Assembly (NCBI GenBank): GCA_017554445.1
Contig: JAFZIJ010000221.1
Span: 1 to 64,000 of the forward strand
Direction: 5' to 3'
DNA from: Victivallales bacterium
GTDB taxonomy: Bacteria > Verrucomicrobiota > Lentisphaeria > Oligosphaerales > Oligosphaeraceae
DNA length: 64,000 nucleotides
Position numbers and translations under genes: made by a program. This document shows, piece by piece, positions 1 through 8,213 of this stretch; the stretch's first letter is position 1, and the number at the start of each line of letters is the position of its first letter. A model generated the notes under the pieces. That model was given only the letters and a program-made list of their open reading frames with translations, searched no databases and had not been told where the DNA came from.

Positions 1-293
1 AGCGGATTTTCGGGATCGCCGTACTTGCGGCCCATCTTCGCTTCGACGCGGGCCAAAGCCGCGTTCACTTCAGCCTCAAGGGATGGCGGGAAATGGCTGT
101 TCGCTGCAAAATAGGCGTTGCAGCAATCTGTCGTAATGGTGAAACCGGCAGGAACCGGCAGGCCCAAACGGCTCATTTCGGCCAGGTTCGCGCCCTTGCC
201 GCCCAGTTCGTTCTTCATGGAGGCGTCGCCTTCGGTCGTTTCATCGCCGAAGAAATACACATACTTGGTGTCGCTCTTCTTGGTGTCGCTCAT
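1..293 (-). CDS. ppdK: Pyruvate, phosphate dikinase, N-terminal fragment (runs off the window)
   Basis: Only the first ~97 codons lie in the window. The translation (MSDTKKSDTKYVYFFGDET..., GGKGANLAEM, GLPVPAGFTI) is the typical start of the PPDK ATP-grasp nucleotide-binding domain. The enzyme interconverts pyruvate, ATP and Pi with PEP, AMP and PPi, and anaerobes often use it in PPi-linked glycolysis. The ATG at 293 is preceded by a purine-rich GAAGAG. In-frame ATGs at 311 and 326 would add up to 11 Lys-rich residues. Family members usually begin close to the KYVYFF motif, so 293 is preferred. The rest of the gene lies to the left. Confidence 0.93.
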   Translation of the reverse strand, partial: MSDTKKSDTKYVYFFGDETTEGDASMKNELGGKGANLAEMSRLGLPVPAGFTITTDCCNAYFAANSHFPPSLEAEVNAALARVEAKMGRKYGDPENP

Positions 294-392
294 TTTCTCT
301 TCTTTCATTTGTTTTTTCTTGACCATTTTCCCGGTCCCGCTTTTTCGTTATGAGAAATCACATCGGATCACGCGGCGAGAAAAGAAAAAGCA

Positions 393-453
393 ATTGGAAC
401 ATTTAAAGACTTGATAAGATAACTATCTCCTTATCAAAGTCTTGCGCTCCAAT
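393..453 (-). terminator. Intrinsic terminator after the 34-aa gene
   Basis: Long imperfect hairpin. The outer arms are ATTGGA (393-398) and TCCAAT (448-453). The inner arms are AAGACTTGATAAG (406-418) and its complement at 430-443 with one bulged base. Read on the minus strand it is followed by a T-rich run (GCTTTTTCTTTTC), so it should end transcription of the small gene at 492-596 before ppdK. Confidence 0.6.
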
Positions 454-491
454 CGCCTTTCTCTCCCCGTCCCTTGCCAAGGCTAGTCGCC

Positions 492-596
492 TTATTTCTT
501 CTTTGCCTTCTTGGCTTCGTTGGCGCGTGCCTTCAGCCTTTCGTTATAGCGTTTGCGGCGGACCCTTTTCTCGGCTTTCGTGTGTTGTTGACTCAT
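492..596 (-). CDS. Small basic protein, 34 residues
   Basis: ATG at 596 with a good Shine-Dalgarno (GGAG, 6 nt upstream) and TAA at 492. The product starts MSQQHTKAEKRVRRKRYNER and ends in a Lys/Ala-rich tail; over 40% of residues are Lys or Arg. No membrane segment or Cys is present. I do not know a function; composition resembles small RNA- or ribosome-binding proteins. The gene has its own near-consensus promoter (653-680) and a dedicated terminator (393-453), so it is a single-gene unit and probably well expressed. Too short for many gene finders. The reality of the gene is well supported; its role is not. Confidence 0.75.
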   Translation of the reverse strand: MSQQHTKAEKRVRRKRYNERLKARANEAKKAKKK

Positions 597-652
597 GGTG
601 TTCTCCAATGATTTGATGCAATATATGATTTGTTGTTTGAAAGCAAAAGATT

Positions 653-680
653 AATATAATGCTTCGTTAAAAGATGTCAA
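653..680 (-). promoter_or_regulatory. Sigma70-type promoter of the 34-aa gene
   Basis: On the minus strand a perfect TTGACA (675-680) is separated by 16 nt from TATATT (653-658). This leaves a leader of about 50 nt before the GGAG ribosome site of the small basic protein gene. Confidence 0.65.
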
Positions 681-719
681 ATGAATGCCTGCTGAAAGCC
701 TGAAGCTTTTAGCGAAGAT

Positions 720-1646
720 TCAATAATTCATCTTTAGATTGATGGACTGGACGTTGGCCGTCGTCGGGCGGCTATGCGCGTCGAATTTCGAATTGCCGGT
801 CATTTCACGGGTGACGCCCATGAAGAGGGAGCTCTGCATGCCGTCGATCTTGATCTGGCCGTCTTCGGAAAGGGTGATGATAGCGTGGACGGGATCGTTG
901 AACATGACCGTATTGCAGGCCAGCCGCCAGCGGTTGAGAATTTCCGGCGGATATTTGTCATGCTTCTTGTCAACCCATTCGTAGTTGGCGGAGTTGAGTT
1001 CGAAGTAGATGACGTTGTCGAGAATGCGGAGGAAGTCGCGGTGATAGTGGCCATTGATGCAGAGGCGAACGCGGCCGGGATGGCGCGTGTTCGCCTGATT
1101 GATGATGGCCTTGACATCGTCTTGATTGTGGATGCCGTGGTTTTCGCGTTCGTAGCTTTCATGGGAAAAGCAAACGCATGGATAGGGGGAGGTTTCAACA
1201 GTGTCGCGGAACCATTCGAGCTGGTCTGGCGGAATCCAGTCGCGTTCATCATTGAATTTGTAGTAGTTGCTGCTGGAGAAATGGATGTATTCTCCGTCAT
1301 GCTTGAAGTAGTTGGGATCCAAGATGATGAAGCGGAAACCGTTTTTGTCGAAATGATAATATCCGCGTTCCATGCGATAGCATTGGAGCGTGACTTCGTG
1401 CGGATTTCCGTCGTCGTCATGGTTGCCGATCGTATGATACGTCGGAATTTTGAAATCGTTGTAGTGATTGACGTAGTCGATGCATTTCAAGGGCGTGTGG
1501 GTGAAATCGCCACAATGGATGATGAAATCGACGTTCTCCCATTCCGCATGGGCGAGAATGCGGTCGAGCCATTCCCATGAATCGCGCGGAAACACGCCCG
1601 GATAGTAATGGATATCGGCAAAAGCGCAGAATTTAACGGTTTGCAT
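720..1646 (-). CDS. Calcineurin-like metallophosphoesterase
   Basis: A 308-residue protein. It shows the metallophosphoesterase motif series: D-x-H near the start (FADIHY), GDF (HCGDFTH), GNHD (TIGNHDDD), a mid-protein H (FSHESY) and GHYH (INGHYHRD). These residues bind a two-metal centre that hydrolyses phosphoesters. No signal peptide, so probably cytoplasmic. The open frame extends 12 codons further up, overlapping the preceding SGNH gene. I chose the ATG at 1646 (MQTVKFCAFADIH) because the fold begins directly after it and it leaves a 13-nt gap to the upstream stop. Substrate unknown; it follows a secreted SGNH hydrolase and is probably co-transcribed. Confidence 0.85.
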   Translation of the reverse strand: MQTVKFCAFADIHYYPGVFPRDSWEWLDRILAHAEWENVDFIIHCGDFTHTPLKCIDYVNHYNDFKIPTYHTIGNHDDDGNPHEVTLQCYRMERGYYHFDKNGFRFIILDPNYFKHDGEYIHFSSSNYYKFNDERDWIPPDQLEWFRDTVETSPYPCVCFSHESYERENHGIHNQDDVKAIINQANTRHPGRVRLCINGHYHRDFLRILDNVIYFELNSANYEWVDKKHDKYPPEILNRWRLACNTVMFNDPVHAIITLSEDGQIKIDGMQSSLFMGVTREMTGNSKFDAHSRPTTANVQSINLKMNY

Positions 1647-1659
1647 AGTTTTGTCTGGA

Positions 1660-2964
1660 TTAGAAAAGATCGATGAGGGCATCGGCGAACTGCTTCATGC
1701 CGAAGGGATTGGGATGATTGATGGCGTTCATCATGAGGCTGGAGTAGGGGATGCCCTGCCGCCAGAGACGGCCATAGCGCATGGCGGCATCCGCCAATGC
1801 GATGTTCTTCTCTTTCGCGAACTTACGAAGAGCGACAACATAGCCGCGCGGGTCGTTGTCGATATTCTTTTCAGACGTCAGTCCCATCCAGTCCGGGCGG
1901 ACATAGTGGGGCGTGAGGATGATCCATTCGGCGCCGATGGCGGTGAAGTCGTTGAGAAACTTACCGTAACGTTCATAGACGATCTGTTCGTTCAGGCCTG
2001 CGTCATTGACGAATTCGGAGATGACGAGATCCGGTTTGACGGCGAGAACGGTTTCATTATAATTGTGAATCTGGCCGGCGGGCTGGGCGAGATAGCTACC
2101 CGAATTGTAACCGCCCCAAGCTTCCGTGACGAGTTCTATCTGGGCTTGCGGGAACAACTTCTGGAGACGTTCAACGAACTGGTTCTGCCAACGGTTGTGC
2201 TGCCAGTCTGGAACAAACGTGCCGACGGTCACGCTGTCGCCCCACGCGAGAATCTTCACCTTTTCGCCATTCTTGAGCTTGGCGTAAGTCTTTGGGATAA
2301 GCTTTTCAGCGGCATGCGGGGCGGGACGCAGTTCTTTCGGAAATTCCGTTTCGAGAATTGGGAAGAGATTTTCATCCGTCAATTTCGGAATGCAACCGTT
2401 GATCCAGATATTGGCAAGACGGACATCACCGTCAAGCAGTTCCGCCTGAGACGGATTCGCCTGATGCGGCACGCCTGTACGAACGGCGAATGCGCCGTCT
2501 TTCGTTAGGACGATGGCGTCAATGCGCAATTTAACATATGTATAATCAAAATAAACGGGCTGGTTGGCTTGGATGCGGCCATTCGGAAGACGGCCGACAG
2601 TGCCCCAGTCAGGCGTCAGTTGATAGTCTTTTCCGTCTTCGTAGATGATGGCGTCCGCCTGATCGGAGGATTTGACTTTCAGCGTTTCAACTTTCAGGGC
2701 ATTGCGTGTCGTGCATTCCTGCGCCGTGATGCCGATCGGCTTTGTGCCGCGCATCCAGCCTCCGGCGTTAGGCCGATAGTCGGCCAACGCCGCATGGCGT
2801 TCATTGGCAACGATAAAGGGAGATGGTTGTTCGATGCGGACAACGCCTTTTTTTCCATTGTATGCGACTTCAACGTCAAAATCACCGACGAGTTTCAACT
2901 GGGCGGGAGCCGCCAGAACAGATAATGACAACAGAGCCAGATTGACAATCAGCATTTTTTTCAT
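1660..2964 (-). CDS. Secreted SGNH/GDSL-family hydrolase
   Basis: 434 residues. A classic signal peptide (MKKMLIVNLALLSLSVLAAPA) precedes a ~200-residue N-terminal beta-rich region. A C-terminal SGNH domain follows with the block I nucleophile WGDSVT, a later conserved N (EFVNDAG) and the closing His (INHPNPFGM). Such enzymes deacylate carbohydrates or lipids in the periplasm or outside the cell. The ATG at 2964 has the ribosome site AAAAGGAAA. A tandem heptamer array (3000-3030) sits just upstream, between this gene and wecG. Likely substrate is an acetylated polysaccharide, by analogy with sugar esterases of the same fold. Confidence 0.85.
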   Translation of the reverse strand: MKKMLIVNLALLSLSVLAAPAQLKLVGDFDVEVAYNGKKGVVRIEQPSPFIVANERHAALADYRPNAGGWMRGTKPIGITAQECTTRNALKVETLKVKSSDQADAIIYEDGKDYQLTPDWGTVGRLPNGRIQANQPVYFDYTYVKLRIDAIVLTKDGAFAVRTGVPHQANPSQAELLDGDVRLANIWINGCIPKLTDENLFPILETEFPKELRPAPHAAEKLIPKTYAKLKNGEKVKILAWGDSVTVGTFVPDWQHNRWQNQFVERLQKLFPQAQIELVTEAWGGYNSGSYLAQPAGQIHNYNETVLAVKPDLVISEFVNDAGLNEQIVYERYGKFLNDFTAIGAEWIILTPHYVRPDWMGLTSEKNIDNDPRGYVVALRKFAKEKNIALADAAMRYGRLWRQGIPYSSLMMNAINHPNPFGMKQFADALIDLF

Positions 2965-2999
2965 GATAGTTTCCTTTTCTTGTTGAATAAAAATAAATT

Positions 3000-3030
3000 A
3001 TGAATTATGAATTATGCATTATGAATTATG
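3000..3030. repeat. Heptanucleotide tandem array, unit ATGAATT
   Basis: Four consecutive 7-nt units (ATGAATT, ATGAATT, ATGCATT, ATGAATT) plus a partial fifth. The array overlaps the stop codon and last codons of the glycosyltransferase gene, so its final residues Thr-His-Asn-Ser are encoded by the repeat. Confidence 0.85.
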
Positions 3031-3741
3031 AGTATAGATTCTCCAGAGGAAGAGCGGATTTCCGATGACATATCGTTTAAATAAACGAATCGGTTCCTGA
3101 CGGAGCCGATAGACCCATTCCAGTTTTGCCTTGCGCATCCACAATGGGGCGCGGGGGATACGGCCCGATGCGAAATCCAGCAGTCCGCCGACACCAATGC
3201 AGACACGGCAATGGAGCTTGTCCAGATGGTCGTGAATCCAGAATTCCTGTTTGGGAACTCCGAAAGCAACGAGCAAAATATCTGGTTTGGCGGCATTTAT
3301 GTCGGCGATGACGTCTTCTTCATGTCCTTGGAAAAAGCCATGATGTGCTCCGACGATTCGCAATGTTGGATGTTTTTTCAGCAGATTGTCACGCGCGGCA
3401 TCCGCTACGCCTGGCTGACCGCCGAGCAGATAGAGACTGTGGCCTTCTTCGCAGAGAAGCGGCAGCATGTCTGTACCGTTGACATTTTCCTTAACGGGAT
3501 TGCCGACATGTTTTGCGGCGATCTCCACGCCGACGCCGTCCGCCCAGACGCGATCCGCCTGGTTTAGCAAGTCCGCATATTCACGGTTCTTATAGGCGAT
3601 ATTGAGACAGTGGGCGTTGATGAAACAGCAGAAAGCGGGCCGTCCAGTAGGCGATTCGACGTAATGTCGAATCGCCTGCAGGGCTTCCGCCATGGATTCA
3701 GTGGAGTAATGGACTCCGAAAATAGTTGCTTGTTCCGCCAT
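3019..3741 (-). CDS. WecG/TagA/CpsF family glycosyltransferase
   Basis: 240 residues, the normal length for the GT26 family. Signature stretches are FINAHCLNIA, ADGVGVEIAAK, NGTDMLP, LLGGQPGVA, ILLVAFGVPKQEFWI and VGVGGLLDFASG. These enzymes add an N-acetylmannosamine(uronate) or glucosyl unit to a lipid-linked intermediate at the inner face of the membrane, in enterobacterial common antigen, teichoic acid linkage or exopolysaccharide synthesis. It stands apart from other polysaccharide synthesis genes here. Heptamer arrays flank it on both sides: one overlaps its stop codon, another replaces the usual ribosome site directly before the ATG, so no Shine-Dalgarno is visible. Confidence 0.93.
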   Translation of the reverse strand: MAEQATIFGVHYSTESMAEALQAIRHYVESPTGRPAFCCFINAHCLNIAYKNREYADLLNQADRVWADGVGVEIAAKHVGNPVKENVNGTDMLPLLCEEGHSLYLLGGQPGVADAARDNLLKKHPTLRIVGAHHGFFQGHEEDVIADINAAKPDILLVAFGVPKQEFWIHDHLDKLHCRVCIGVGGLLDFASGRIPRAPLWMRKAKLEWVYRLRQEPIRLFKRYVIGNPLFLWRIYTHNS

Positions 3742-3742
3742 T

Positions 3743-3770
3743 TAGTGGTTAGTGGTTAGTGGCCAGTGGG
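3743..3770. repeat. Heptanucleotide tandem array, unit TAGTGGN
   Basis: Four 7-nt units (TAGTGGT twice, TAGTGGC, CAGTGGG) immediately upstream of the wecG-type start codon. The last base of the unit varies most. The unit differs from the arrays at 3000 and 3796. Confidence 0.85.
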
Positions 3771-3795
3771 TAGTTTTATTGTCTAAAGTCTTTTG

Positions 3796-3823
3796 CTCTC
3801 GTCTCTCGTTTCACGTCTCACGT
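3796..3823. repeat. Heptanucleotide tandem array, unit YTCNCGT
   Basis: Four 7-nt units (CTCTCGT twice, TTCACGT, CTCACGT) in the same 99-nt intergenic space as the 3743 array. Variation is confined to two positions of the unit. Confidence 0.75.
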
Positions 3824-3840
3824 CAAACCGCGCAATGGCA

Positions 3841-5073
3841 TTATCCTTCAACGAGCGATTTATCAATGATGACATGCTTGCGTTTCAGATAGGTCTGCAA
3901 CGCTTTGATGTCGAGATCGAAGAAGGATGTCGCGTTTTCGTCTTTCGCGAGGAAGGCGGCGGCGACGCCTGCGGCTTCGCCGGAGACGGCGCATGTCGGA
4001 ATGACGCGTGTGACGTCCCATGTGTCGCCGATGGAGGATATGCAACGTCCTGCGGTGATGAGATTTGTGGTCTTCGTCGCGGCGATGGCGCGAAGCGGGA
4101 TGCAGAAAATCGGGCCAGCCTTGCGCCAATCACCCGTCATACCGAGCGTGTCGTCGAACCAACGATGGTCGTCCGTGACACGGAGGGTGACTTTACCGGC
4201 CAGCCGCCGCGTCATGCGATGCGTCGGCATGGTGGTCGTCATGATGGGATAAATGTCGCTTTGTGGTTTGGCTTCACGGCGTTTCTGAAGATCGAGCATG
4301 GAGAAATGGCGCGATTCCAAAACTTGCGCGGTGACTTGATCGGCGGAATCGCCGCGGAACGTGCGGCCGTTCTCAGGAAACGATTTCGTGGCGGAGAATC
4401 GCTGTGACCACGGGCAGAGCTTCGGCTGCCCGTCTTCCATGATGTAATACCAACAGCTGCGGACATTTCCGCCGATGGAAACCGTCTTGTCTCCAGCTGC
4501 GTAAACGACGTCCGCGTCGCCCGACGCATCGACGACAGTCTGCGTCAGCAACGCCTGCCGTCCACCCTTTGATTCGACAACAACGGCCTTGATGGTGTTG
4601 CCTTCCTTCAAAACCGTGCAGAATCGCGTATCGTAATAGATTTTCACATGGTTCTTCAGCAGAAGCCGTTCCAATTTATACATGAAGGTAACAGGGTTGA
4701 AACCCGTCTGATAGCGGTGCTTTTTGCGTTCCTCCAAATCGCCGCCTTTCACCCAACAGGCGGGAATCGGCCCGATACGGAGATTCGGCCGCTCTTTTGG
4801 CTCGTCATCGACGGACAATTTGATAAGCTCTTCGCAGATGCCGCTGGAGACTTGATGGCCTTTTCCGTCGCAGAGCGGCAGATAGATGACGACGTTGCCG
4901 ATGGTCGCCAGCCCGCCGAGAGCGCAGAATTTCTCCAGCAGGCAGACTTTGGAACCCGCTCGCGCGGCGGCCAATGCCGCCGACACGCCCGCTATGCCGC
5001 CGCCGACCACGACAACATCATACATTCCAAGGACTTCAATGTCTTTTGCAGGTTCAAAAATAGTGGATTTCAT
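3841..5073 (-). CDS. FAD-dependent oxidoreductase (FAD_oxidored type)
   Basis: About 410 residues. A Rossmann FAD-binding motif lies near the N-terminus (VVVGGGIAGVSAALAAARAG, then LLEK and GGLAT). An internal VDASGDADV matches the second flavin-contact region of the PF12831-like family, and the C-terminal flavin motif is seen around AGRCISS. No signal peptide. Start: ATG at 5073 with GGAG 12 nt upstream; a TTG at 5082 in the same frame would overlap the preceding stop. It directly follows a sialidase-like gene, so the two are probably one transcript handling a sugar or sugar-acid, but no substrate can be read from the sequence. Confidence 0.82.
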   Translation of the reverse strand: MKSTIFEPAKDIEVLGMYDVVVVGGGIAGVSAALAAARAGSKVCLLEKFCALGGLATIGNVVIYLPLCDGKGHQVSSGICEELIKLSVDDEPKERPNLRIGPIPACWVKGGDLEERKKHRYQTGFNPVTFMYKLERLLLKNHVKIYYDTRFCTVLKEGNTIKAVVVESKGGRQALLTQTVVDASGDADVVYAAGDKTVSIGGNVRSCWYYIMEDGQPKLCPWSQRFSATKSFPENGRTFRGDSADQVTAQVLESRHFSMLDLQKRREAKPQSDIYPIMTTTMPTHRMTRRLAGKVTLRVTDDHRWFDDTLGMTGDWRKAGPIFCIPLRAIAATKTTNLITAGRCISSIGDTWDVTRVIPTCAVSGEAAGVAAAFLAKDENATSFFDLDIKALQTYLKRKHVIIDKSLVEG

Positions 5074-5078
5074 GGTAT

Positions 5079-6152
5079 TCAAATACTCCAGCGGGTCCAG
5101 AGAAGGGAGGTCTTTTCGCCGGCGTTGGCCTGCTGATAATAAATAGTAAGAATGTCGCCGTTAGGTAGTTCGACGGAGGCGGGATAGCCAAGGTCGCCGC
5201 TGGGGGCGTCGTCGCGGAGGATGATCTCGTCGCTCCATGTCTTGCCACCGTCTTTAGAGACTTTCGCGCGTTCGCCGAAGGGGGCGTTGCGGTAGCCATA
5301 GACCATGACGATGGCGCCGGAGGAATGCTTCAAGAGATGCGGTGGGGAGCCGGCCGCACCGATGGATTCCATGACGGACCACGTTTTGCCGCCGTCCGTC
5401 GAACGGGTAATCATCGATGTGAACGGATTGTGGACGCGAACGGCGCCGAGCAACGTTCCATCATCCAATTCAACGACATGCGGCTCGTGGCATTCGTCAT
5501 TGATGACACCTTCCGGCAGCGGGACGATTCCGAGCAGCGTCCAATTTTTGCCTTCATCGTAGGAGACGGCGGCCTGGATGGGCGTGTTATGCTTGTGGAG
5601 CGTCTTGATACCGTTGACGTCCATGTCCCATTTCTTGCCAAGATAGAACCAGCCGCCGTCTTTCAGGACAATGAAGCCATGTGGCGTATTGACAGGAGCC
5701 TGGAACGGTTCGCCCCAATATTCACCATCCGGGCTGACGCGGATCCATGAGCCAATGTAGCGGTTGATCATGCCGTCTGTCCATGTGTCCATGACGACGC
5801 CCATCTCCTTACGGGCTTCATCCCATCCTGTTTCAGGATTCTTGAACTTCTGATAATAGAAGATGGTGTTGGATGTAAACCACGTCAACGCAAGACGTTG
5901 GCCACCAAGGGAGATAACGCCCGCGTCGCGGTCGTCCAGCGGCGTGTTGTTGACGACGATCGGCGCGGTCCATGTGGCGCCATCATCATGGCTTTTGCAG
6001 ATGACGGTTCTACCCCACGGGCAGACATGCTGATTGCGGAAGCCGGAAGCGGCGACAATTAATGTCCCGTCCGCCTGTCTAGCAATGGACGGCCAGCCGA
6101 AATATCCGAATTTTTCCTTCGGCATGGAACAAATGACGCCTGACGTTTTCAT
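5079..6152 (-). CDS. Sialidase-like six-bladed beta-propeller protein (BNR/Asp-box)
   Basis: 357 residues with four Asp-boxes (SHDDGATW, SYDEGKNW, STDGGKTW, SKDGGKTW), the turn signature of the sialidase/neuraminidase propeller. No signal peptide can be seen at the N-terminus (MKTSGVICSMPKEKFGYFGW), unusual for a secreted sialidase, so a cytoplasmic or non-sialidase role is possible. The ATG at 6152 has a strong ribosome site (AAGGAGATATTTGCT). It ends 6 nt before the ATG of the FAD oxidoreductase gene and is likely cotranscribed with it. Catalytic Arg triad and Tyr cannot be assigned with certainty by eye, so the enzyme activity is not proven. Confidence 0.8.
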   Translation of the reverse strand: MKTSGVICSMPKEKFGYFGWPSIARQADGTLIVAASGFRNQHVCPWGRTVICKSHDDGATWTAPIVVNNTPLDDRDAGVISLGGQRLALTWFTSNTIFYYQKFKNPETGWDEARKEMGVVMDTWTDGMINRYIGSWIRVSPDGEYWGEPFQAPVNTPHGFIVLKDGGWFYLGKKWDMDVNGIKTLHKHNTPIQAAVSYDEGKNWTLLGIVPLPEGVINDECHEPHVVELDDGTLLGAVRVHNPFTSMITRSTDGGKTWSVMESIGAAGSPPHLLKHSSGAIVMVYGYRNAPFGERAKVSKDGGKTWSDEIILRDDAPSGDLGYPASVELPNGDILTIYYQQANAGEKTSLLWTRWSI

Positions 6153-6226
6153 AGCAAATATCTCCTTGTTAATTGAAAAATAAGCGAGTTGACGGTGGTT
6201 TTGGTGGATTTACGCCAAATACATTG

Positions 6227-6232
6227 TATAAT
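6227..6232 (+). promoter_or_regulatory. Possible -10 element (TATAAT) before the TPR gene
   Basis: Perfect TATAAT 50 nt before the ATG of the TPR/coiled-coil gene. No convincing -35 hexamer lies at the right distance, so the call rests on the -10 alone. Confidence 0.35.
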
Positions 6233-6276
6233 AACATACTTTTGTCGTTTGGCTAATAACTGGACAGGGTTTGCAG

Positions 6277-8187
6277 ATGAAAAATACACATTGGATGATT
6301 GTTTTGTTGATCGCGATGATGACGACCGTCTTGCCGTGGAGTGTCTTTGCGGAAGGTGGCGAAGAGGACGAACTATCTGGCTTCGCGTTATTTGAGAAGC
6401 TTCGGGCAATGAAATTGGAGGCGCAGGCGGCGATGGTCAAAGAGGACTATGTCGAAGCCGCCAAGATTTATCGCCGGATGGCGCGCTATGAAAAGAATCG
6501 CGCCCGCAGTGCGGCGTATCTGCTCCGCGGCGCGGACTGCCTGATGCAGGCGAAAAAGGGCCATCGGGCGTTGGAGGAATACACGAACCTTTTGGAGAAT
6601 TACCCGCTGTACGTCCCGTATGAACATGTGGTCGAACAACTTCGGCAATTAGCCGAGTGGTTCATCGTCGGCGATGGCACATTCCTCGGCATTAAGGACA
6701 AAGATACTGGCATCAAGATTTACGAGTTGATCATTCGAGAAGCGCCTGCCGTGCAGGTGACGCTGAAAGATCGTCTTCGTCTGGCGGAACTGCTGGATGG
6801 AAGCGGTCGCGGCGAAGAGGCGGTTGTCGTCTATCAGGCGATTTTGCGGCAGGAGCCCGATAACTGGGATGTCCGCGCCAAATTGGCGTTGCTTTTCCTG
6901 AAGCTGAGCAAAAACGGCGACGGTGATGGCGCGAAACTGCGGGCGGCTGTCCGTGAGGCGAATCTCGTCCTTCAGAGCAATCCGGATAATCCGCTGGCAA
7001 AAGATTTGAAAAAACTCTGCCGTGAAGCGGAATCCGAAGAGGCGGATCGTCTTTTGAAGAATGGCGAGTTTTATCTTCTGCCCGCCCATCGTCGTCCGTC
7101 TGCGGCACGCCGCTACATGCATGATGTCATCATGAAATATCCTGATTCGAACGCCGCCAAGGAGGCCCGCCGCCTTCTGAAGACAAATCCGGAGCTACGT
7201 GCATTGGAAGAGCAGAACGAAAAAGCCGTTATCATTCCTCCAAAAGAGCCGTCGAGACCTACACCGCCCGCCAAACCGGCGATGACGGTTCAGCTCAAAC
7301 CGACGCAGCCTGCTCAACCTGCCAAACCTGCACCGGCGGTTCAGCCCAAACCTGCGCCTGTTTCGAAGCCGAATCCAAAGGCTTTGGAACGTGAAAAGGC
7401 TAGAAAAGAAGCAGAGCGCATCAAGCAAGAGAGAGAGTTAAAGGAACGACAGGAGATTGAAAAGGCGAAGCGGTTGAAAGAACAAGAAAAGGAACGTCTG
7501 GAGGCCGAAAAAAAGCAGGCGGAGAAAATGCGCAAGGCCGCAGAGGCGGAACACAAGAAAGCCGCGGAAAAAGCGGCCAAACTGCAGGCTGAACGGGAAA
7601 AAGAGGCGGCCCGCGTAAGGGAACGGGAAGAGGCGGAGCGCAAGAAAGCCGCGGAAAAAGCGGCCAAACTGCAGGCTGAACGGGAAAAAGAGGCGGCCCG
7701 TGCGAAGGAACGGGAGGAGGCGGAGCGCAAGAAAGCCGCGGAAAAAGCGGCCAAACTGCAGGCTGAACGGGAAAAGGAGGCGGCCCGTGCAAAAGAAAAA
7801 GAGGAAAAGGCTCGCCAGAAACGTCTAGAGGAAGAGCGAAAGGCCCGCCAGAAAGAGGAGCAGAAACGTCAGGAGATTCTCCGTCGCGAGGCGGATAAAT
7901 CCGCAAAAGAACGTGCCAAGCAGGAGGATGAGGAGCGGTCTCGTATTGAGAAGGCGCGTCAGAAGGCTGAAGGGCAGTTGATGGAGACGGGCGGTGCGAA
8001 GCCTGGCGATCATGTCCAGTTGGTTGTTCAAGATCGTAAAAAGCAGGAGGAATCGCGCCGCGAAGCGGAGGAGGAGCTGAAACGGATCCGTGAACGCAAC
8101 GCACGGATGCTGAAAAACGATCCGAAGCTTCTGGAAGAAGAGCAGAAACGGCTCAAGGAACTGATGGAAAAGAACCGCCGCCGTTGA
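6277..8187 (+). CDS. Exported TPR protein with long charged coiled-coil tail
   Basis: 636 residues. A signal peptide (NTHWMIVLLIAMMTTVLPWSVFA) is followed by a ~250-residue helical TPR-like region (EDYVEAAKIYRRMARYEKN; EEAVVVYQAILRQEPDNWD). Then comes a Pro/Lys/Ala hinge (PAKPAPAVQPKPAP) and a ~250-residue Lys/Glu/Arg-rich coiled coil. Inside the coil a 29-residue unit is repeated three times, encoded by an 87-bp tandem repeat. The tail resembles TolA-like or periplasm-spanning proteins. It is followed at once by an lptE-like lipoprotein gene, so an envelope role is probable. ATG at 6277; a TTG two codons upstream is also open. Confidence 0.78.
   Translation: MKNTHWMIVLLIAMMTTVLPWSVFAEGGEEDELSGFALFEKLRAMKLEAQAAMVKEDYVEAAKIYRRMARYEKNRARSAAYLLRGADCLMQAKKGHRALEEYTNLLENYPLYVPYEHVVEQLRQLAEWFIVGDGTFLGIKDKDTGIKIYELIIREAPAVQVTLKDRLRLAELLDGSGRGEEAVVVYQAILRQEPDNWDVRAKLALLFLKLSKNGDGDGAKLRAAVREANLVLQSNPDNPLAKDLKKLCREAESEEADRLLKNGEFYLLPAHRRPSAARRYMHDVIMKYPDSNAAKEARRLLKTNPELRALEEQNEKAVIIPPKEPSRPTPPAKPAMTVQLKPTQPAQPAKPAPAVQPKPAPVSKPNPKALEREKARKEAERIKQERELKERQEIEKAKRLKEQEKERLEAEKKQAEKMRKAAEAEHKKAAEKAAKLQAEREKEAARVREREEAERKKAAEKAAKLQAEREKEAARAKEREEAERKKAAEKAAKLQAEREKEAARAKEKEEKARQKRLEEERKARQKEEQKRQEILRREADKSAKERAKQEDEERSRIEKARQKAEGQLMETGGAKPGDHVQLVVQDRKKQEESRREAEEELKRIRERNARMLKNDPKLLEEEQKRLKELMEKNRRR
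7555..7815 (+). repeat. Three tandem copies of an 87-bp in-frame repeat
   Basis: Copies at 7555-7641, 7642-7728 and 7729-7815 encode near-identical 29-residue coiled-coil units beginning KKAAEKAAKLQAEREKEAAR. Nucleotide identity between copies is very high, which suggests recent expansion and likely length variation between strains. Confidence 0.9.
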
Positions 8188-8206
8188 GTGGCTAGTGGCT
8201 AATGAT
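8186..8206. repeat. Short heptanucleotide repeat, unit TAGTGGC
   Basis: GAGTGGC, TAGTGGC and a diverged TAATGAT follow each other. The first unit overlaps the stop codon of the TPR gene; the set lies 8 nt before the lptE-like ATG. Same unit family as the 3743 array. Confidence 0.5.
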
Positions 8207-8213
8207 TGAAGAT

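Noticed and set aside
774-1580. 268-codon frame opposite the metallophosphoesterase
   Set aside because: No ribosome site or recognisable domain; the reverse strand encodes a complete motif series.
2997-3823. CRISPR array reading of the short repeats
   Set aside because: Units are 7 nt with no spacers and no cas genes nearby.
7421-8104. Pro/Leu-rich frame on the minus strand opposite the coiled-coil gene
   Set aside because: It is the shadow of the 87-bp repeats; no ribosome site and the forward frame has a clear signal peptide and TPR-like region.
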